Assembly (NCBI GenBank): GCA_033398695.1
Contig: CM065817.1
Span: forward strand, 31,134,231-31,198,230
Reading direction: 5' to 3'
DNA from: Orobanche coerulescens
Lineage: Eukaryota > Streptophyta > Magnoliopsida > Lamiales > Orobanchaceae
Length of the DNA: 64,000 bases
Under the pieces are notes generated by a model that was given only the letters and a program-made list of their open reading frames with translations, had not been told where the DNA came from and did not search any database. The position numbers and the translations under genes are program-made. This document shows, one piece after another, positions 1 through 11,810 of the stretch (its first letter is position 1; each line of letters begins with the position of its first letter).

Positions 1-140
1 GGACGTTCGTGAATCGCTTTGGCCGGGAGCTAAGTTTGTAGACAAAGACAAGGAATTGGTAGCGGCTTCATCATCATCGTATTGGTATCGAGGCAAGTTA
101 TTACTTGCTCAGTTTATAATATTTAATGAATGGTTTCAGT
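1..140 (+). mobile_element. Chromovirus LTR family F, copy a, left fragment
   Basis: These 140 bases match 53890-54029 with one clear difference (A at 51 against G at 53940), and both copies run straight into a copia LTR. The downstream continuation lies at 50526-52139 beyond Copia-1. The stretch holds AGGCAAGTTA at 91-100, the same donor-like word found in the LTRs of gypsy families A and B. I read it as the middle of a long LTR in plus orientation whose start is off the window. No coding content is seen. Confidence 0.65.
136..140. repeat. Target-site duplication of Copia-1 (left copy)
   Basis: TCAGT at 136-140 is repeated at 50526-50530, directly outside the two ends of Copia-1. A 5-bp duplication is normal for Ty1/copia integrase and shows that both ends belong to one insertion 50.4 kb apart. 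Confidence 0.9.
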
Positions 141-2125
141 TGTTAGGAGTATGCCCTCGAATGCCACTCAGAGGATGTTGAGTGAGGGCATTGTACTTGT
201 TATTATGTAAACCATTTATATAAGGCAAATGAATGTTTCTTTATTTACTGGTAGTTACTGGCATTCCTAACTCGTAAATAAACATATAGAAACTAGTCCG
301 TGTATTTGAGAGCAAAACGTTCCACTCCTTATTGGATAAGGGGGTTGGCACTGGAAAGGTTATAGCTCAAATACTTAATCGTTCGCAAGTTGATGAAACT
401 TGACTGGGCGTTAAGTTTATGTGAAGACTTATATGACGTGTTCTTTGACATGGAAAGTGCCTGTCGAACACTAATGGTTAGTGGGAGCACACGTTATAGG
501 TATGTTAATTGGATTAGTATACTCGAACCGACTCACCCTTGATTCGTCACACGGATTTCACTCCGGGACAGTCAATGACAGAATCGAAAGGTTGTGATAG
601 GTATTCGTGAACCTTCGACTTGAGGATTTAGTAGGGATGTGCTTGTGACGTCAAGATTTTCATTAGAGTAGTTCGACCCTGTAAACCGGAAGGCGGGGGT
701 CAACCTCGACGTGCATCTTGACGGGCAAGTAGCAGTCCTACCAATACCAAGATAGAATTCTTTCTCCCGTTAGTGAGCGGGTTATATGTCCTATGCGGTT
801 ATTGGCAGATGAGATCATAAGTGTTTGGCCAAAGCATTGGAGCTAGTTGTATTAGATACACGAGAGCTCGATGATCTCGATTTGTATTAACGCATGCATA
901 GCGTCAAGTACAGATAGGGTTTGACTGATCGTGACCTTATAACTTGATCGGGACATTTGAAAGAAGGGTTTATACGTATACTGGTATTCACGACATAATG
1001 GTTCTTGAATGATCCCAATCATTCGTTCTGAGTTGGGGTACAGTGTAGGCCGCCAGGCTGGCTAGGTGGTGCTACTACTCTTTGGTTCCTCCCATTGCTG
1101 ACTGAGACGGACCTACCGAGTCGCGCAATCGTATTGACGACGGAATAAATAAAGCTAATTCTCTCATTATGAATATTAGATATTGGATATCTAATTGGGA
1201 CATTGGATGTCTAAATCGATTTATTAGATAAATTGATTTACGGCCTAATGAATTAAATAAATTACTGGGTGATTAATTTAATTCATAAATATAATTATTT
1301 CTTGGAGAAATTAATTATGTTATTTTGTATTTGATATGTTTAATTAATTGGATTAATTAAACGACACAAATATCGGAACGGAATAGGAGTTTATCTGTTT
1401 GGACTCACGGAAGTCCGAAACGAACCGAACTCGTCCATTCTCCTTCTAGATGGCCATCCCAATTTCCCTCCTCTTTCCTTTGGTCATAGTCTCCACCTTA
1501 GTTGGTGGATGACTTGAATAATCAAGGGAACAAGATCTTTTAATTAATTCATTTTAATTATTTGGTCTTGATTTGGGAGGATTTTATGGGGAATAAAATG
1601 AAGACTCTCCTCACTTGTATTGTACAAGCTTTCAACGTGAGAACATAGAGAGAGAGATAGACTTTGAGTTTAACACTCATCTTCATCTTCTTCATTCACT
1701 TCCTCTTCATTTTTCTTGGAGAAAAATTGAGAGAAAATTATTGAGAGATATATTATACACTTAGAGTGTAAAAATAAAAGCTTCATCATTTGATTCTAGC
1801 CGTAACCTTAGAGGTTAATCAAGTGTTGTTATTCCGGTCGTTTTTCCGGTGCGTGGCAAGTAGAGACGCGGTGCTTTCGGCGTTGGATCGTTCAAGGGCT
1901 TGGAGCGGATCGGATACGTAGAGATCAACTAAAGCTTGGGGAATAGCTCAAGAGAAGGTTTCCATTTAATCAACGGACTTCGAGGGTTAGTTCCTTACGA
2001 CTCTTGCTTTTCGTTTATATATTCGTATATACGTAGCTCGATCGATCCTCGTAGGGATTCGGATCGAATTAATTTTCATTTTACCGCTTCCGCTGGGCCT
2101 TTGTTTTAGGCACCGAATCCCAACA
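141..2125 (+). repeat. Copia-1 5' LTR (1,985 bp)
   Basis: It starts TGTTAGGAGTATGCCC and ends CACCGAATCCCAACA, so it has TG...CA ends, and a primer binding site follows at once. Related LTRs occur at 16066 (split), 23215, 44693 and 54030. The first 50 bases can fold: ATGCCCTC pairs with GAGGGCAT and, inside it, CACTCA pairs with TGAGTG. An array of AT-rich hairpins lies at 1175-1362. No frame longer than chance is seen. Confidence 0.93.
1175..1362 (+). repeat. Array of six AT-rich hairpins with TGG loops in the copia LTR
   Basis: Six consecutive inverted repeats are visible: 1175-1195 (9-bp stem), 1199-1211 (5 bp), 1213-1239 (12 bp, one mismatch), 1248-1286 (about 18 bp, a few mismatches), 1291-1318 (about 12 bp, one bulge) and 1338-1362 (11 bp, perfect). 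Stem sequences differ but each loop is TGG, except TAG in the third. In Copia-C the third loop is TGG and the second is TAG, so TGG looks ancestral. The array recurs in the other copia LTRs near 24236, 45725, 49565 and 55065. Confidence 0.85.
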
Positions 2126-2126
2126 G

Positions 2127-2138
2127 TGGTATCGGAGC
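2127..2138 (+). promoter_or_regulatory. Copia-1 primer binding site (initiator-Met tRNA)
   Basis: TGGTATCGGAGC lies one base after the LTR. It matches the complement of the 3' end of plant initiator-Met tRNA (TGGTATCAGAGC) with one A-to-G change. All three copia elements in the window share this change. Confidence 0.88.
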
Positions 2139-3851
2139 GTAGGTCTTGCGACCGTATATACGATATTGGCATTTGGAATGCTCGATTAGATGGTGAATGA
2201 TTTGGAATCATTTTAGTCATAATCGTAGTATATATTTTTACGTTCGTTGTAGTTATATTTTTCGTAAGTTTATGTCTAAATATAAATCTTTATTTCTTGG
2301 AAATATGATTTATATTAAAGATATGAATGTTGAAAAATATTGATATTGGATATCCGGTCGAAAATCGAGCTCCGAATCGTCGTCGGATGATTTTTCGGAC
2401 AAAGGCGTGAAGCCGCCAGGTGACTCGGCCGTGTCGGTGACACGGGCCGTGTCAGTGACACGGGCCGTGTCCGCATTCGCCAGCCATCGCCAGCACTCCG
2501 ACCGTGTCAGGCGAGACGGCCGTGTCCGGCGGCTTCGGAGTGACTCGACCGTGTCGTGACACGCCGAGTCTGGCGTGTAGGTCTAGGTCACCGCCGACGA
2601 CCCGACCGTGCCATTCGGCACGGCCGTGTCCGCCGGCAGTCACGGCGATGACTCGCCATGGCAGGCCATTTTCGCCCCGGCTCGATTTTTTCGTGTATTC
2701 TTGAAAATTAATCTCCCTCATGTTAAATTGGATTTAATATGATTAAAATGATTTATGGTATTTCATTTTATAAGGGAAATTTGATTAATTGGAATACTTG
2801 TGATCGACCGAATTATTTTGAACGTTTTCATATTACCGATTGTGTGAATCGATTGGATCGGTTCGTATTGTTGATTGAATCAATGTATCTCTACGCTTTC
2901 CATTTATATAGTATTTATTGGATGAATGCTTTTGAATGGGGATGTGGTTCGTGGACTTAGTTTTGAATCGTTCGTTTTATTCGATTGGGTTGTAAAGGCC
3001 GTTTTGAGCCTATTTATTTTACTAGAAATGTTTGTATCTAGGATGCAATTTCGATGTAAAATTTATATGTAATGACGAAGACCGGAGGAAGATCCATTTC
3101 GATAAGACGAAGATTCAAGACGAAGACTTGTAATTAGATTACGGAGTTTTTGTTTTCTAGGAACGGTCCATGAACCACATGTTGGTAGCAACTAGGTTGT
3201 GAATGGTTGTTTCATATTGTATGAATGCCACAAACGCGCTTAAATGATTAATGTGCAAAGTGTAACGTTAATCGCGAAAATTCTCCCACGATAAATTTTT
3301 AAGTTTATAAGGTTTCAAGGTTTTCCTTCCCTCCATCGAGTTTTCGAGAAATTGAAATCCAAACCGGATGTGCTATGCTTCCGAGTTATCGGGGTAGTCG
3401 TTCGGGGAGGACGGATAAATTACTGGGAGCGCATTGGATGCCTTCGGTTGGAGCAAATTTTATCCCTAGAAACCTGATAGGTTGCCGGATAAGATTCAAT
3501 TGTGAAACTGATTTGCGTCGATGGTATAAACTTAACTTGTTCACGAACCATAGAATAGGTTGAGGGGAGTGAACAAGGGGAAAAAGAAGATCGAATCATC
3601 CATTAGATGGGTTGGTGTTGGACACCACTTTATGAAAATTAATAGACTAGAAACCTGTTCGGTTGCCCTCTATTAAGATTTATAAAGAACTCGATCACCA
3701 CTATGAAGTAGAGCGACGATACTTCCGGATTTCACATCGGAGTGTGTTATTCCGATAAAAATAGTGAGAGCTGGGTAACAAGAATAGAAAAGACCTTAAT
3801 TCTACACTCAGAACATAATTGAATGAGTCACTAATTAATCTGTTATACTTA
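2139..3851 (+). other. Copia-1 untranslated leader between primer site and gag
   Basis: About 1.7 kb precede gag. A GC-rich block at 2415-2665 carries repeated palindromic words of the type GACACGGGCCGTGTC (separate entry). The rest is AT-rich. Two near-repeats of about 35 bases are visible around 3468 and 3645, each with the words TAGAAACCTG and GGTTGCC. Short frames such as 2739-2960 recur in the other copia copies, but the copies are too similar for that to show selection, so I do not call genes here. Confidence 0.7.
2415..2665 (+). repeat. GC-rich palindromic word cluster in the copia leader
   Basis: Words related to GACACGGGCCGTGTC and CGGCCGTGTC recur within about 250 bases, surrounded by AT-rich DNA. 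The better-preserved copy at 56330-56565 shows that they form hairpins CCGTGTC-N4-GACACGG. Here several words have lost bases compared with that copy, for example the hairpin near 2545-2575. Confidence 0.75.
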
Positions 3852-4720
3852 ATGCAGACAAATCTCAATATGACAATGAATCCACTCGCAATTCTACTCG
3901 AAAAGAACACCTTAATGGGACCTAACTTTGTGGATTAGCTCCGCTATATGATGATTGTCCTCAGTATAGAGGCACTGGGATACGTCTTGGAGACGGACAT
4001 TTCGGCGCCTCCTGTGCGGACCCGAGCCAATCAGGAAGAGATTGAAAACCATGAAAAGTGGGTTAAGGATGACGTGAAAGTCCGTGCTTATATGATGGCT
4101 TCCATGTCTAATGAGCTTCAGAGAGCTCATGAGAAAATGACTTCTGCTAGGCAGATTCTATCTCACTTAACCGAACTTTATGGTGAGCACAGCAGAACTG
4201 CTAGATATGAGATATCCAAGCAACTGTTCGGTGCAAGGATGAAGGAAGGTGAGAAGGTTGGGGAACACGTCCTCAAAATGATATCCATGATCGAGAGATT
4301 GGAGGCTCTTGATTTTAAAATGGATACTTCTCTCCAAACCGACCTTATCCTACAGTCTCTCCCTGATTCCTTCTCACAGTTTGTTATAAACTTCAACTGC
4401 AATGAGATTACATGTAACTTAGTTGGGCTAATGAACAAACTTGTGACCGCTCAGTCTCAGATGAAGACTCTGCCGATGAAGGAGTCTGCTCTTGTGATTT
4501 CTTCTGGACCTCGGAGGTCTAAGAACAAGAAGAAAAAGACCAAAAAGCAAACTGGACCACAAGTTAAGGACCTTAAGGGTAAGGGCAAGGCCCCAATGGT
4601 TCCGAAGAACAAGAAGAAGAAGGATGCTTGTCTCAAGTGCGGTGAGCTGGGCCACTGGGCTAGAGACTGTCCGATTCTTCATGGCACTCGTGTCTGTAAC
4701 TTTTAGTTTTGGAAACAAAT
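3852..4720 (+). pseudogene. gag: Copia-1 gag (capsid and zinc knuckle), disrupted
   Basis: Gag packages the element RNA. The frame starts at the ATG at 3852, the start seen also in Copia-C and Copia-E, and reads MQTNLNMTMNPLAILLEKNT. A stop at 3936 (TAG) stands where Copia-C and Copia-E have Trp (TGG). Reading then continues in the same frame through the capsid region to a Lys-rich tail and a CCHC zinc knuckle, CLKCGELGHWARDC, near 4627-4668. After the knuckle an indel near 4688 shifts the frame, giving a stop at 4704. The other copies read through this point into the protease. The product would be a short peptide, so the copy is dead for gag. Confidence 0.85.
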
Positions 4721-5849
4721 TGTTCTGCTACTGTATTTTCTACTTCCTGGATACTGGATTCTGGTACTAGTTCTCATATTTGTACCGTGAATCAGGATCT
4801 GGAAACAAAGTAGGAAACTTGGAGCTGGAGAAGTTATGATCACAGTTGGAAGCGGGCATAGTGTCGAGGCGACCGACATAGGATCACTTCTTTTGGGTTT
4901 AGAATCCGGCTTTGTTTTGACTTTAGAAGATGTACTTGTTTTGCCCAAGGGGCACAAAAACATTGTATCCATTCCGGTCATGGACCGAAAAGGCTTTTTA
5001 TTTTTCATTGGTGATGGTTCCTGCAAAATTTATTTTAGAAATAAACTAGTGGGTACTGCTACATTGTTAAATGGATTGTATCATCTAAATCTCAGCAATA
5101 AAGTAGTTGTGAATACTATGACTAGAAAACGTGGTAGGGATGAAACCAATCAAGTTTTGAAATGGCATCTTAGACTTGGTCATGTTGGTCAGACCAAGGT
5201 TTACAAGATGGAAAAGGATGGACTTATGGGTCCATTGGGATCGGATCCCTTTCCTACTTGTGAATCTTGCCTTAAAGGCAAAATGACTAAGTCCCCCTTC
5301 ACAGGGACTTTTGAAAGAGCTGCTGATAAACTGGTATTAATCCATACCGACGTATGTGGTGATTTGGAAGCAGCACGTGACGGATATCAATATTTCATTA
5401 CGTTTACAGATGATCATACTAGGTATGGTTATGTATACTTAATGAAACATAAATCCGAGGCCTTTGAAAAATTCCAGGAATTCAAGGCCCTAGTCGAGAA
5501 ACAAACTGGTAATCATATCAAAGCACTTCGGTCGGACCGAGGTGGCGAGTATATGAGTACGGAGTTTGACGAGTTCCTTAAGGAACATGGAATAGTTTCA
5601 CAACTAACACCTCCAGGTTCTCCTCAGTTAAATGGTGTGTTAGAAAGAAGGAACCGGACCTTGTTGAACATGGTCCGTTCCATGCTGGGCTATACTGACT
5701 TACCAATTTACCTGTGGGGGTATGCACTCCTGACTGCCGCCTATATCTTAAACAGATGTCCTTCCAAATCCGTTCCTAAAACTCCACATGAGATGTGGGA
5801 AGGAAGGAAACCAAGTCTTAATCATATTAGGATTTGAGGATGTCCCGCC
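4721..5849 (+). pseudogene. pol: Copia-1 protease and N-terminal integrase, disrupted
   Basis: The aspartic protease active-site motif DSGTSSH is readable near 4757-4777. An extra A near 4806 shifts the frame against Copia-E. The open frame 4836-5837 then covers the rest of the protease region, a GAG-pre-integrase zinc domain (H-x-x-x-H around HLRLGH and the pair CESC) and the integrase core with the catalytic residues in HTDVCG, SDRGGEY and the E of LERRNRT. A stop TGA at 5835-5837 replaces the Trp of the motif IWGCP found in Copia-C. Twelve bases later gypsy A interrupts the frame; integrase resumes at 14095. Confidence 0.87.
5845..5849. repeat. Target-site duplication of gypsy A (left copy)
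   Basis: CCGCC at 5845-5849 is repeated at 14090-14094. Copia-C has the unoccupied site (GTCCCACCTATGTC near 42732), which confirms the boundaries. Confidence 0.9.
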
Positions 5850-7110
5850 TGTAACACCCCCGAGTTATTCAGGGCATATTACAGCGCCGTAAGCCCCGCC
5901 ATGAGGCCCACAAGGCTAAACATACGTGGAACTCTAAACTTTGACCGAGAAGGTCTACACACAATGGAATGAAAGACGATACAAAGGTATTCAAAAACAT
6001 AATCAATGTATTCGCAGACATCACAACACGAATCAATACTTCGGCAAACACAGGCCGGAACATCAAGGAAAATGGAAAACAATACTCGAGTATTCAATAA
6101 CCAATCCAGTACAACAACACTGAATGGAAAACTCAAAACATAACTGGAAGAAAGACACAGTATCACACTTGCCCACCATCTTCATGCCGAACCGATACCT
6201 GCCTGTCCGATCTCCTGGAACCTGAAATATCGGACGAATCTACAAAAAACCCCAAAATTCCCAAAAAGTAGGGTTCTAAGGATTTTTACCTTGATTCGGA
6301 CGTTAGGATGAATTAGATGTTGTGAAATCCTTGTTCTCCAACCAAATATATTGTTGTTAGAAGGAAGATCGCTTCCAATCGCCCAAGATCATCTCTCCCG
6401 AGTGAATCCCGTCGAAAAGGAGTGAAGAAGGTGAGAAATGACGAAAATAAAGTCAACTGCCATATATATATCTGTCCAGTCTAGCGTACGCTACGCCTCC
6501 TTCATTAGCGTGCGCTAGCGAAGTCACCGGATAGTCCAATGGTTTCTGCCGGCTCCGTTAGCGTGCGCTAATCGTCTGTGTCTAGCGTGCGCTAGTCCAA
6601 AATGTGGCATCCAGTACTGGAGTCCAGAACTTACTGTCTCTGCCCTGCTCAAAACTTAGCGTGCGCTACCGCTATGATTTAGCGTGCGTTATGCAATAGC
6701 TTTAGCGTGCGCTAGCCGAAGCCTAGCGTACGCTACCTGATAGTCCAGAAAACCTGGCAACCTCACTGCCTCTGCCGACCAGCCCGGTAGCGTGTGCTAC
6801 GGACGGATGTTAGCGTGCGCTACTAACCACGAATAGCGCGCGCTAACAGCTCCTAGCGTGCGTTAATCCGCCAGTCCAGAGAGCAGTCCGAAATACTGGT
6901 TCTGACCTGACTGATCCTCTTAGCGCGCGCTACGGCTCAAAGCTAGCGTGCGCTAATCAAGCAGAATTAGCGTGCGTTAGCCTAGGCCTAACGTGCGTTA
7001 TATCTCTGGCCCAGAACATTTCCGAAAGGTCTAAACGACATGATCAAAAACCAAAGACAACATAAGAGAAACGGCAAGGTCAAACAGTCAGTAAAAGTAC
7101 GGGTATTACA
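5850..7110 (-). repeat. Gypsy A 3' LTR, internally deleted (1,261 bp)
   Basis: On the plus strand it reads TGTAACACCCCCGAG to GGGTATTACA. Against the 5' LTR (2,034 bp) about 710 bases are missing at 6228, where the flanks share ATA. A second gap of about 60 bases lies near 7055. The large deletion removes the putative LTR intron and its hairpin repeats but keeps the promoter-proximal word array at 6482-7010. Confidence 0.9.
6482..7010 (-). repeat. Palindromic word array in gypsy A 3' LTR
   Basis: About 16 copies of TAGCGTGCGCTA and close variants occur, as in the 5' LTR at 13408-13926, with a pitch of about 23 bp inside groups. A TATA-like run (ATATATATA) lies next to the array at about 6462-6471. 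Confidence 0.85.
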
Positions 7111-7127
7111 TTCTCCCCCTCTAAAAA
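7111..7127 (-). promoter_or_regulatory. Gypsy A polypurine tract
   Basis: On the minus strand AGAGGGGGAGAA directly precedes the 3' LTR start TGTAATACCC. This is the expected primer for plus-strand DNA synthesis. Confidence 0.85.
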
Positions 7128-7145
7128 GAAGTTTCGTCCCGAAAC

Positions 7146-10100
7146 TTAAGAAATAAATAGTTCGGGGTATTCCACCCGCATCTTCTCTTCAGTCTCCCAA
7201 GTTGCATCCTCGACTCCATGTCTCGACCATTGCACTTTAACCAGTGGGATGGTCTTATGCCGAAGTTGTTTCTCGCGACGCTCAAGGATCTTCACGGGTC
7301 TCTCCGGAAAGGTAATATCCTCGGCTACGTCAATCTCACTGTAGTCGATAATGTGGCTCGGATCCGGTACGTACTTTCTCAGCTGAGACACATGAAAAAC
7401 ACTATGGACGCGACTCAAAGCTGGAGGCAACGCCAAGCGATAAGCTAAATCTCCAACTCTGTCCAAAATCTCGAAAGGTCCGATATACCTCGGACTAAGT
7501 TTCCCCTTTTTCCCGAAGTGGAAAGCTCCACGGGTCGGCGACACCTTGAGTAAGACAAGATCCCCCACTTCGAACTCCAAGGGTCGACGACGAGTATCAG
7601 CATAAGATTTCTGACGACTCTGGGCAGCCAGCAATCGGTCCCGGATAATAGAAATCTTTTCCTTAGTCTCCATCAACATATCCGGCTCCATCCCAACTAG
7701 CTCAGAAGCCTCGTCCCAACATAATGGCGACCTACATCGCCTACCATAGAGTGCCTCGAAGGGTTCCATTTTGATCGACGCATGCCAACTATTATTGTAA
7801 GCAAACTCGATCAACGGCAAGTGAAGCTCCCAATCATTACTCCAGTCTAAGGCACAAGCCCGTAACATATCTTCCAACGTCTGAATCGTCCTCTCTGTCT
7901 GACCATCCGACTGAGGATGAAAGGAAGTGCTCAATCTCAACTCAGTACCCAAAGCCTGATGAACGGCCTGCCAAAAGTGCGATACGAAACGGCCGTCTCG
8001 ATCAGAAACAATGGTCTTGGGGGCACCGTGTAACCTCACGATCTCAGCAATAAAGGTTCGAGCCAGTCTATCCGGTCCCCAAGTATCCTTAATACCCAAG
8101 AAGTGTGCAAACTTGGTCAGCCGATCGACAATTACCCAAATCACATTCATTCCGGCCCGAGTTCTCGGCATGCCAGTGATGAAATCCATCGAGATATCTT
8201 CCCACTTCCACTCCGGAATGGGAAGTGGTTTCAACAACCCCGCTGGTCGTTGATGTTCGATCTTGACTTGTTGACACGTCAAGCACCGTAGTACAAACTC
8301 CGTAACATCCTTCTTCATGTTATTCCACCAAAAATTGCGCTTCAAATCTTTGTACATCTTACTTGTCCCGGGGTGGATTGAGTAAGGCGTAACATGAGCT
8401 TCTCGGAGAATTTTCTCCCTCAACTCTAAATCGTTCGGAACACAAAGCCTGCCCTGAAATCTCAAAATACTATCCTCGTGAACCATAAAGCCAGGAGCTT
8501 TTCCTTTAATTACATCTTCCTTCAGTTGAGAAATCATCGGGTCACTCCACTGCTTCCCTTTGATGTCATCAACTAAGAACGAAGTAATTTCGAGAGTACA
8601 CAACTGTCCCTGTACTCATTGAAGCCAAACTTCTATCCCTTGCTCAATTAAGTCCTGACGAATTTTCGTCTGAGATGTAAGAACCTCGAGCATTTGAAGA
8701 GACGCCGATTTGCGGCTCAAAGCATCCGCAACGACATTGGCTTTCCCGGGGTGGTAAAGAATTTCCAAATCATAATCCTTTATGAACTCTAACCAATGTC
8801 TCTGTCTCATATTCAGCTCCTTCTGACTGAAAATGTATTTCAGGGTCTTGTGATCGGTATAAATCCGGCACGGTGAACCATACAAATAATGCCGCCAAAT
8901 CTTGAGTGCGAAGACAATTGCGGCCAACTCTAAATCGTGAGTAGGATAATTCATCTCATAAGGCTTTAATTGTCGAGACGCAAAAGCTATCGTCTTATCA
9001 TGCTGCATAAGCACACAGCCCAGGCCTTGACCCGAAGCGTCACTATAAACTGCGAAGCCCTCGCTACCATGTGGTAAAGTTAAATTCGGCGCTGAAGTCA
9101 ATCGTCTCTTCAGTTCATCGAAGCTCTGTTGTCTCTCATCCGTCCAGATAAACTTTTCAATCTTCTGGAGCAATTTTGTAAGCGGCCGAGCGAGTTTTGA
9201 GAACCCCTCGACAAACCGACGGTAATACCCAGCAAGGCCCAAAAAGCTACGAACCTCCTTAACGTTTTTAGGCGGTGCCCAATCTAGCACTGCCTCAATC
9301 TTCTGCGGGTCTACACGAACCCCTTCGGCCGAAATCACATGGCCGAGAAACATAACTTCTTCCAACCAAAATTCACATTTCGAGAATTTTGCATAGAGGT
9401 GCTCGGTTCTCAAAATGTCTAAAACCAAACGCAAGTGTCGGGCATGTTCCTCCTTATCTCGAGAATATATCAAGATGTCGTCAATAAAGACGACTACACA
9501 CCTGTCGAGGTACTCGATGAATATTTTATTCATTAACTGCATGAAAACTGCCGGCGCATTAGTCAACCCAAAAGGCATAACAACAAATTCATAATGCACA
9601 TATCTCGTCCGAAACGCCGTCTTCGGAACGTCGGACTCCCTCACCCTGAGTTGATAATACCCGGATCTTAAATCAATCTTCGAGAAAACTGCAGCCCCTT
9701 GCAACTGATCAAATAAATCATCTATACGAGGTAAAGGATACTTATTCTTGATGGTTACTTTGTTCAGCTCACGGTAGTCGATGCACAAACGTAATGAACC
9801 ATCCTTCTTCCTCACGAAAAGAACAGGCGCGCCCCAAGGTGAAGCGCTCGGTCTGATGTACCCTTTTTCCAGAAGTTCTCCCAATTGATTCTTCAATTCT
9901 TGCATCTCGGAAGGTGCCATCCTGTAAGGTGCTTTAGAAATTGGAGCCGCATCTGGCTCTAAGTCCACGGTAAATTCTATCTCTCGATCCGGCGGTAATT
10001 CCAGGAGGTCATCCGGAAAAACATCGGGGTACTCATTAACAACCGGAAGCGAAGAGAAATCGATTTCGTTTCCTTCCATTTTCAAGGCATAACACGAAAA

Positions 10101-11810
10101 GCCTGTACAACCTTTATTCAAGAGTTTTACGGCCTTCATGGCACTGATAAGTAACTTGGATTGGCTCGACTTACGTCCCAAAAATGAGTACTCAAATCCG
10201 TCTTTAGTCATTATGGTGATAACCTTGGTACGGTAATTCATAATCGCTTGGTGACTATCAAGCCAATCCTCACCAAGGATCACGTCCTCGCCTTCCATAT
10301 CAACTACAATCAGATCCGATAACCATTCCATACCAGATATAATCACTGGAAAATCTCTAATCTCCCGATTCCCCACAATTCTATCCCCGCTAGGCAGTTT
10401 CACGATAAAGGGATCGCAAGCAGTCATACAAGTTATATTCAAACGACGTACACACTCTAAAGAAATAAAAGAATGTGTAGCACCCGAATCAAAAAGTACA
10501 CGGACTGGATGAGATGAAATATGAATGGTACCTGAAGCCACTGCCGCGTCGGGTTCGTCTGTTCGACGCATCTCATATACCCGTGGTTGTACCGAACCGA
10601 CGCTAGAGTTTCCCCCTCCAGCATTTTGACCCCGTCCCCGGCCCCTGCCGAAATTCTGCTGAGGTTGACCAAAAGATTGCCGTTGATTAATATTTTGATC
10701 AAGTGGTGCTGGGGCAGAAGCCCGAGTGTCCAAAGTCTGATTCGTCTCGGAACAATAAGCCGCTCTATGCCCCACCTGTCCGCACGTGTGACACTTTAAT
10801 GGTGGAAAGTAGCATTCCGAATTAAAGTGGCCTGGACGGCCACAATTATAGTAAGTCACCGTGCGATTTGAGGTACCCGGAGTGGGACGGTAACCCCTCT
10901 TCCCTTTAATAGAACGTGACGACTGTCCGGCAAAACGGTTAGTCGTCTGAGACTTCTGAAATTTGCCACCCTTAGATCCAGAAAAATTTCCCGCGACTTT
11001 CTGCTTCTTCGGTTCTTCAACGGTATCGTTGTCGGGGCTCAACATATCATGGGCTAAAGCTCTGTCCTGATACTCCTTCAGTGTGGTACAAGCAAATCCG
11101 GCCATGTACCGTCGTAAGTCTAAATTCATACGCATATCAAAATAACGGATCTTATCACGCTCGTTACGCACTTGGTCCTTCACATGGATCAATTGTTGGT
11201 TGTACTCCACGATCGCCTGCGAAACGGGAATATCTCGTGGTTTAGCCTCGAAAAAGGCTCGGATTCGGCCCTCTCGCACCGGCCAAGGACAAAACTCGGC
11301 CTCCAAAAGCTCCTTAAATTCATCCCATGTGGCAATACGATCCTGTGGCTTGATGACCTTCCACCAGGTAGCAGCCTCCTTAGTGAGAAAATACTGAGCA
11401 ATTGGTACTTTCCTCACTTCGGGGCAATCAACCGCCTCGAAAATCTTTTCCAACTCCGCTAGCCAATCTTCCCAGCCTAACGGATCGGTGGCACCGCCAA
11501 ACTGTGGAGGGTGCATTCGGATTACATTCTGAAGCAGGGCATCCGTGTTTGGGTTCGGATTATTCAGCTGAACAGTTTGGGCTAAAATGGTCATCTGAGT
11601 AGCCAATTGTTGAAGTGCATTCGCAACTCCAACGTCCGCGTTGTTCCCCTGACCGTTTGACTGGTCGTGCTGACTCTCGGTGTCAGGATGCACCGAGTTC
11701 GACAAACTGGGGTTGGTCGACCCCGCAACTGAACTGATGGAAACAGCCGCGCCACGACCTCTTCCTCGTCCACGGCCACGACCACGGCCACGGCCCCTAC
11801 CAGCTGACAT
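7146..11810 (-). pseudogene. gag-pol: Gypsy A gag-pol polyprotein, one internal stop
   Basis: The chosen start is the Met at 11810 ([10 protein letters not shown]); the frame is open 47 codons further upstream but that part is not Gag-like. In order, with rough residues: Gly-Arg repeat (3-20), gag capsid domain (about 105-240), two zinc knuckles (about 317-352), protease with DSGATHSF (about 440), RT with [10 protein letters not shown] (about 775), RNase H with YSDASGQ (about 920), integrase with its zinc domain (about 1140-1178) and the D, D, E motifs SMDF, SDRDGRF and GQTERT (about 1208-1305), and a chromodomain-like end (about 1490-1545). The total is about 1,554 codons. A single TGA at 8616-8618 stands where A' has CGA (Arg), a CpG transition. 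The first knuckle has Tyr in place of its first Cys. All other key residues look present. Confidence 0.92.

Noticed and set aside
2127..2138. tRNA genes
   Set aside because: The tRNA-like sequences here and at 12038, 34221, 40636, 47194, 24988 and 56032 are only primer binding sites of 12-21 bases.
2739..2960. A 73-codon frame found in all three copia leaders (also 25515-25736 and 56639-56860)
   Set aside because: The copies are near-identical throughout, so conservation does not show coding. There is no recognisable domain, and the leader changes outside the frame are no different.
3375..3563. A second leader frame (MLPSYRGSRSG...) repeated in the copia copies
   Set aside because: Same reasoning: recent copies, no known domain, Arg-rich composition expected from chance reading.
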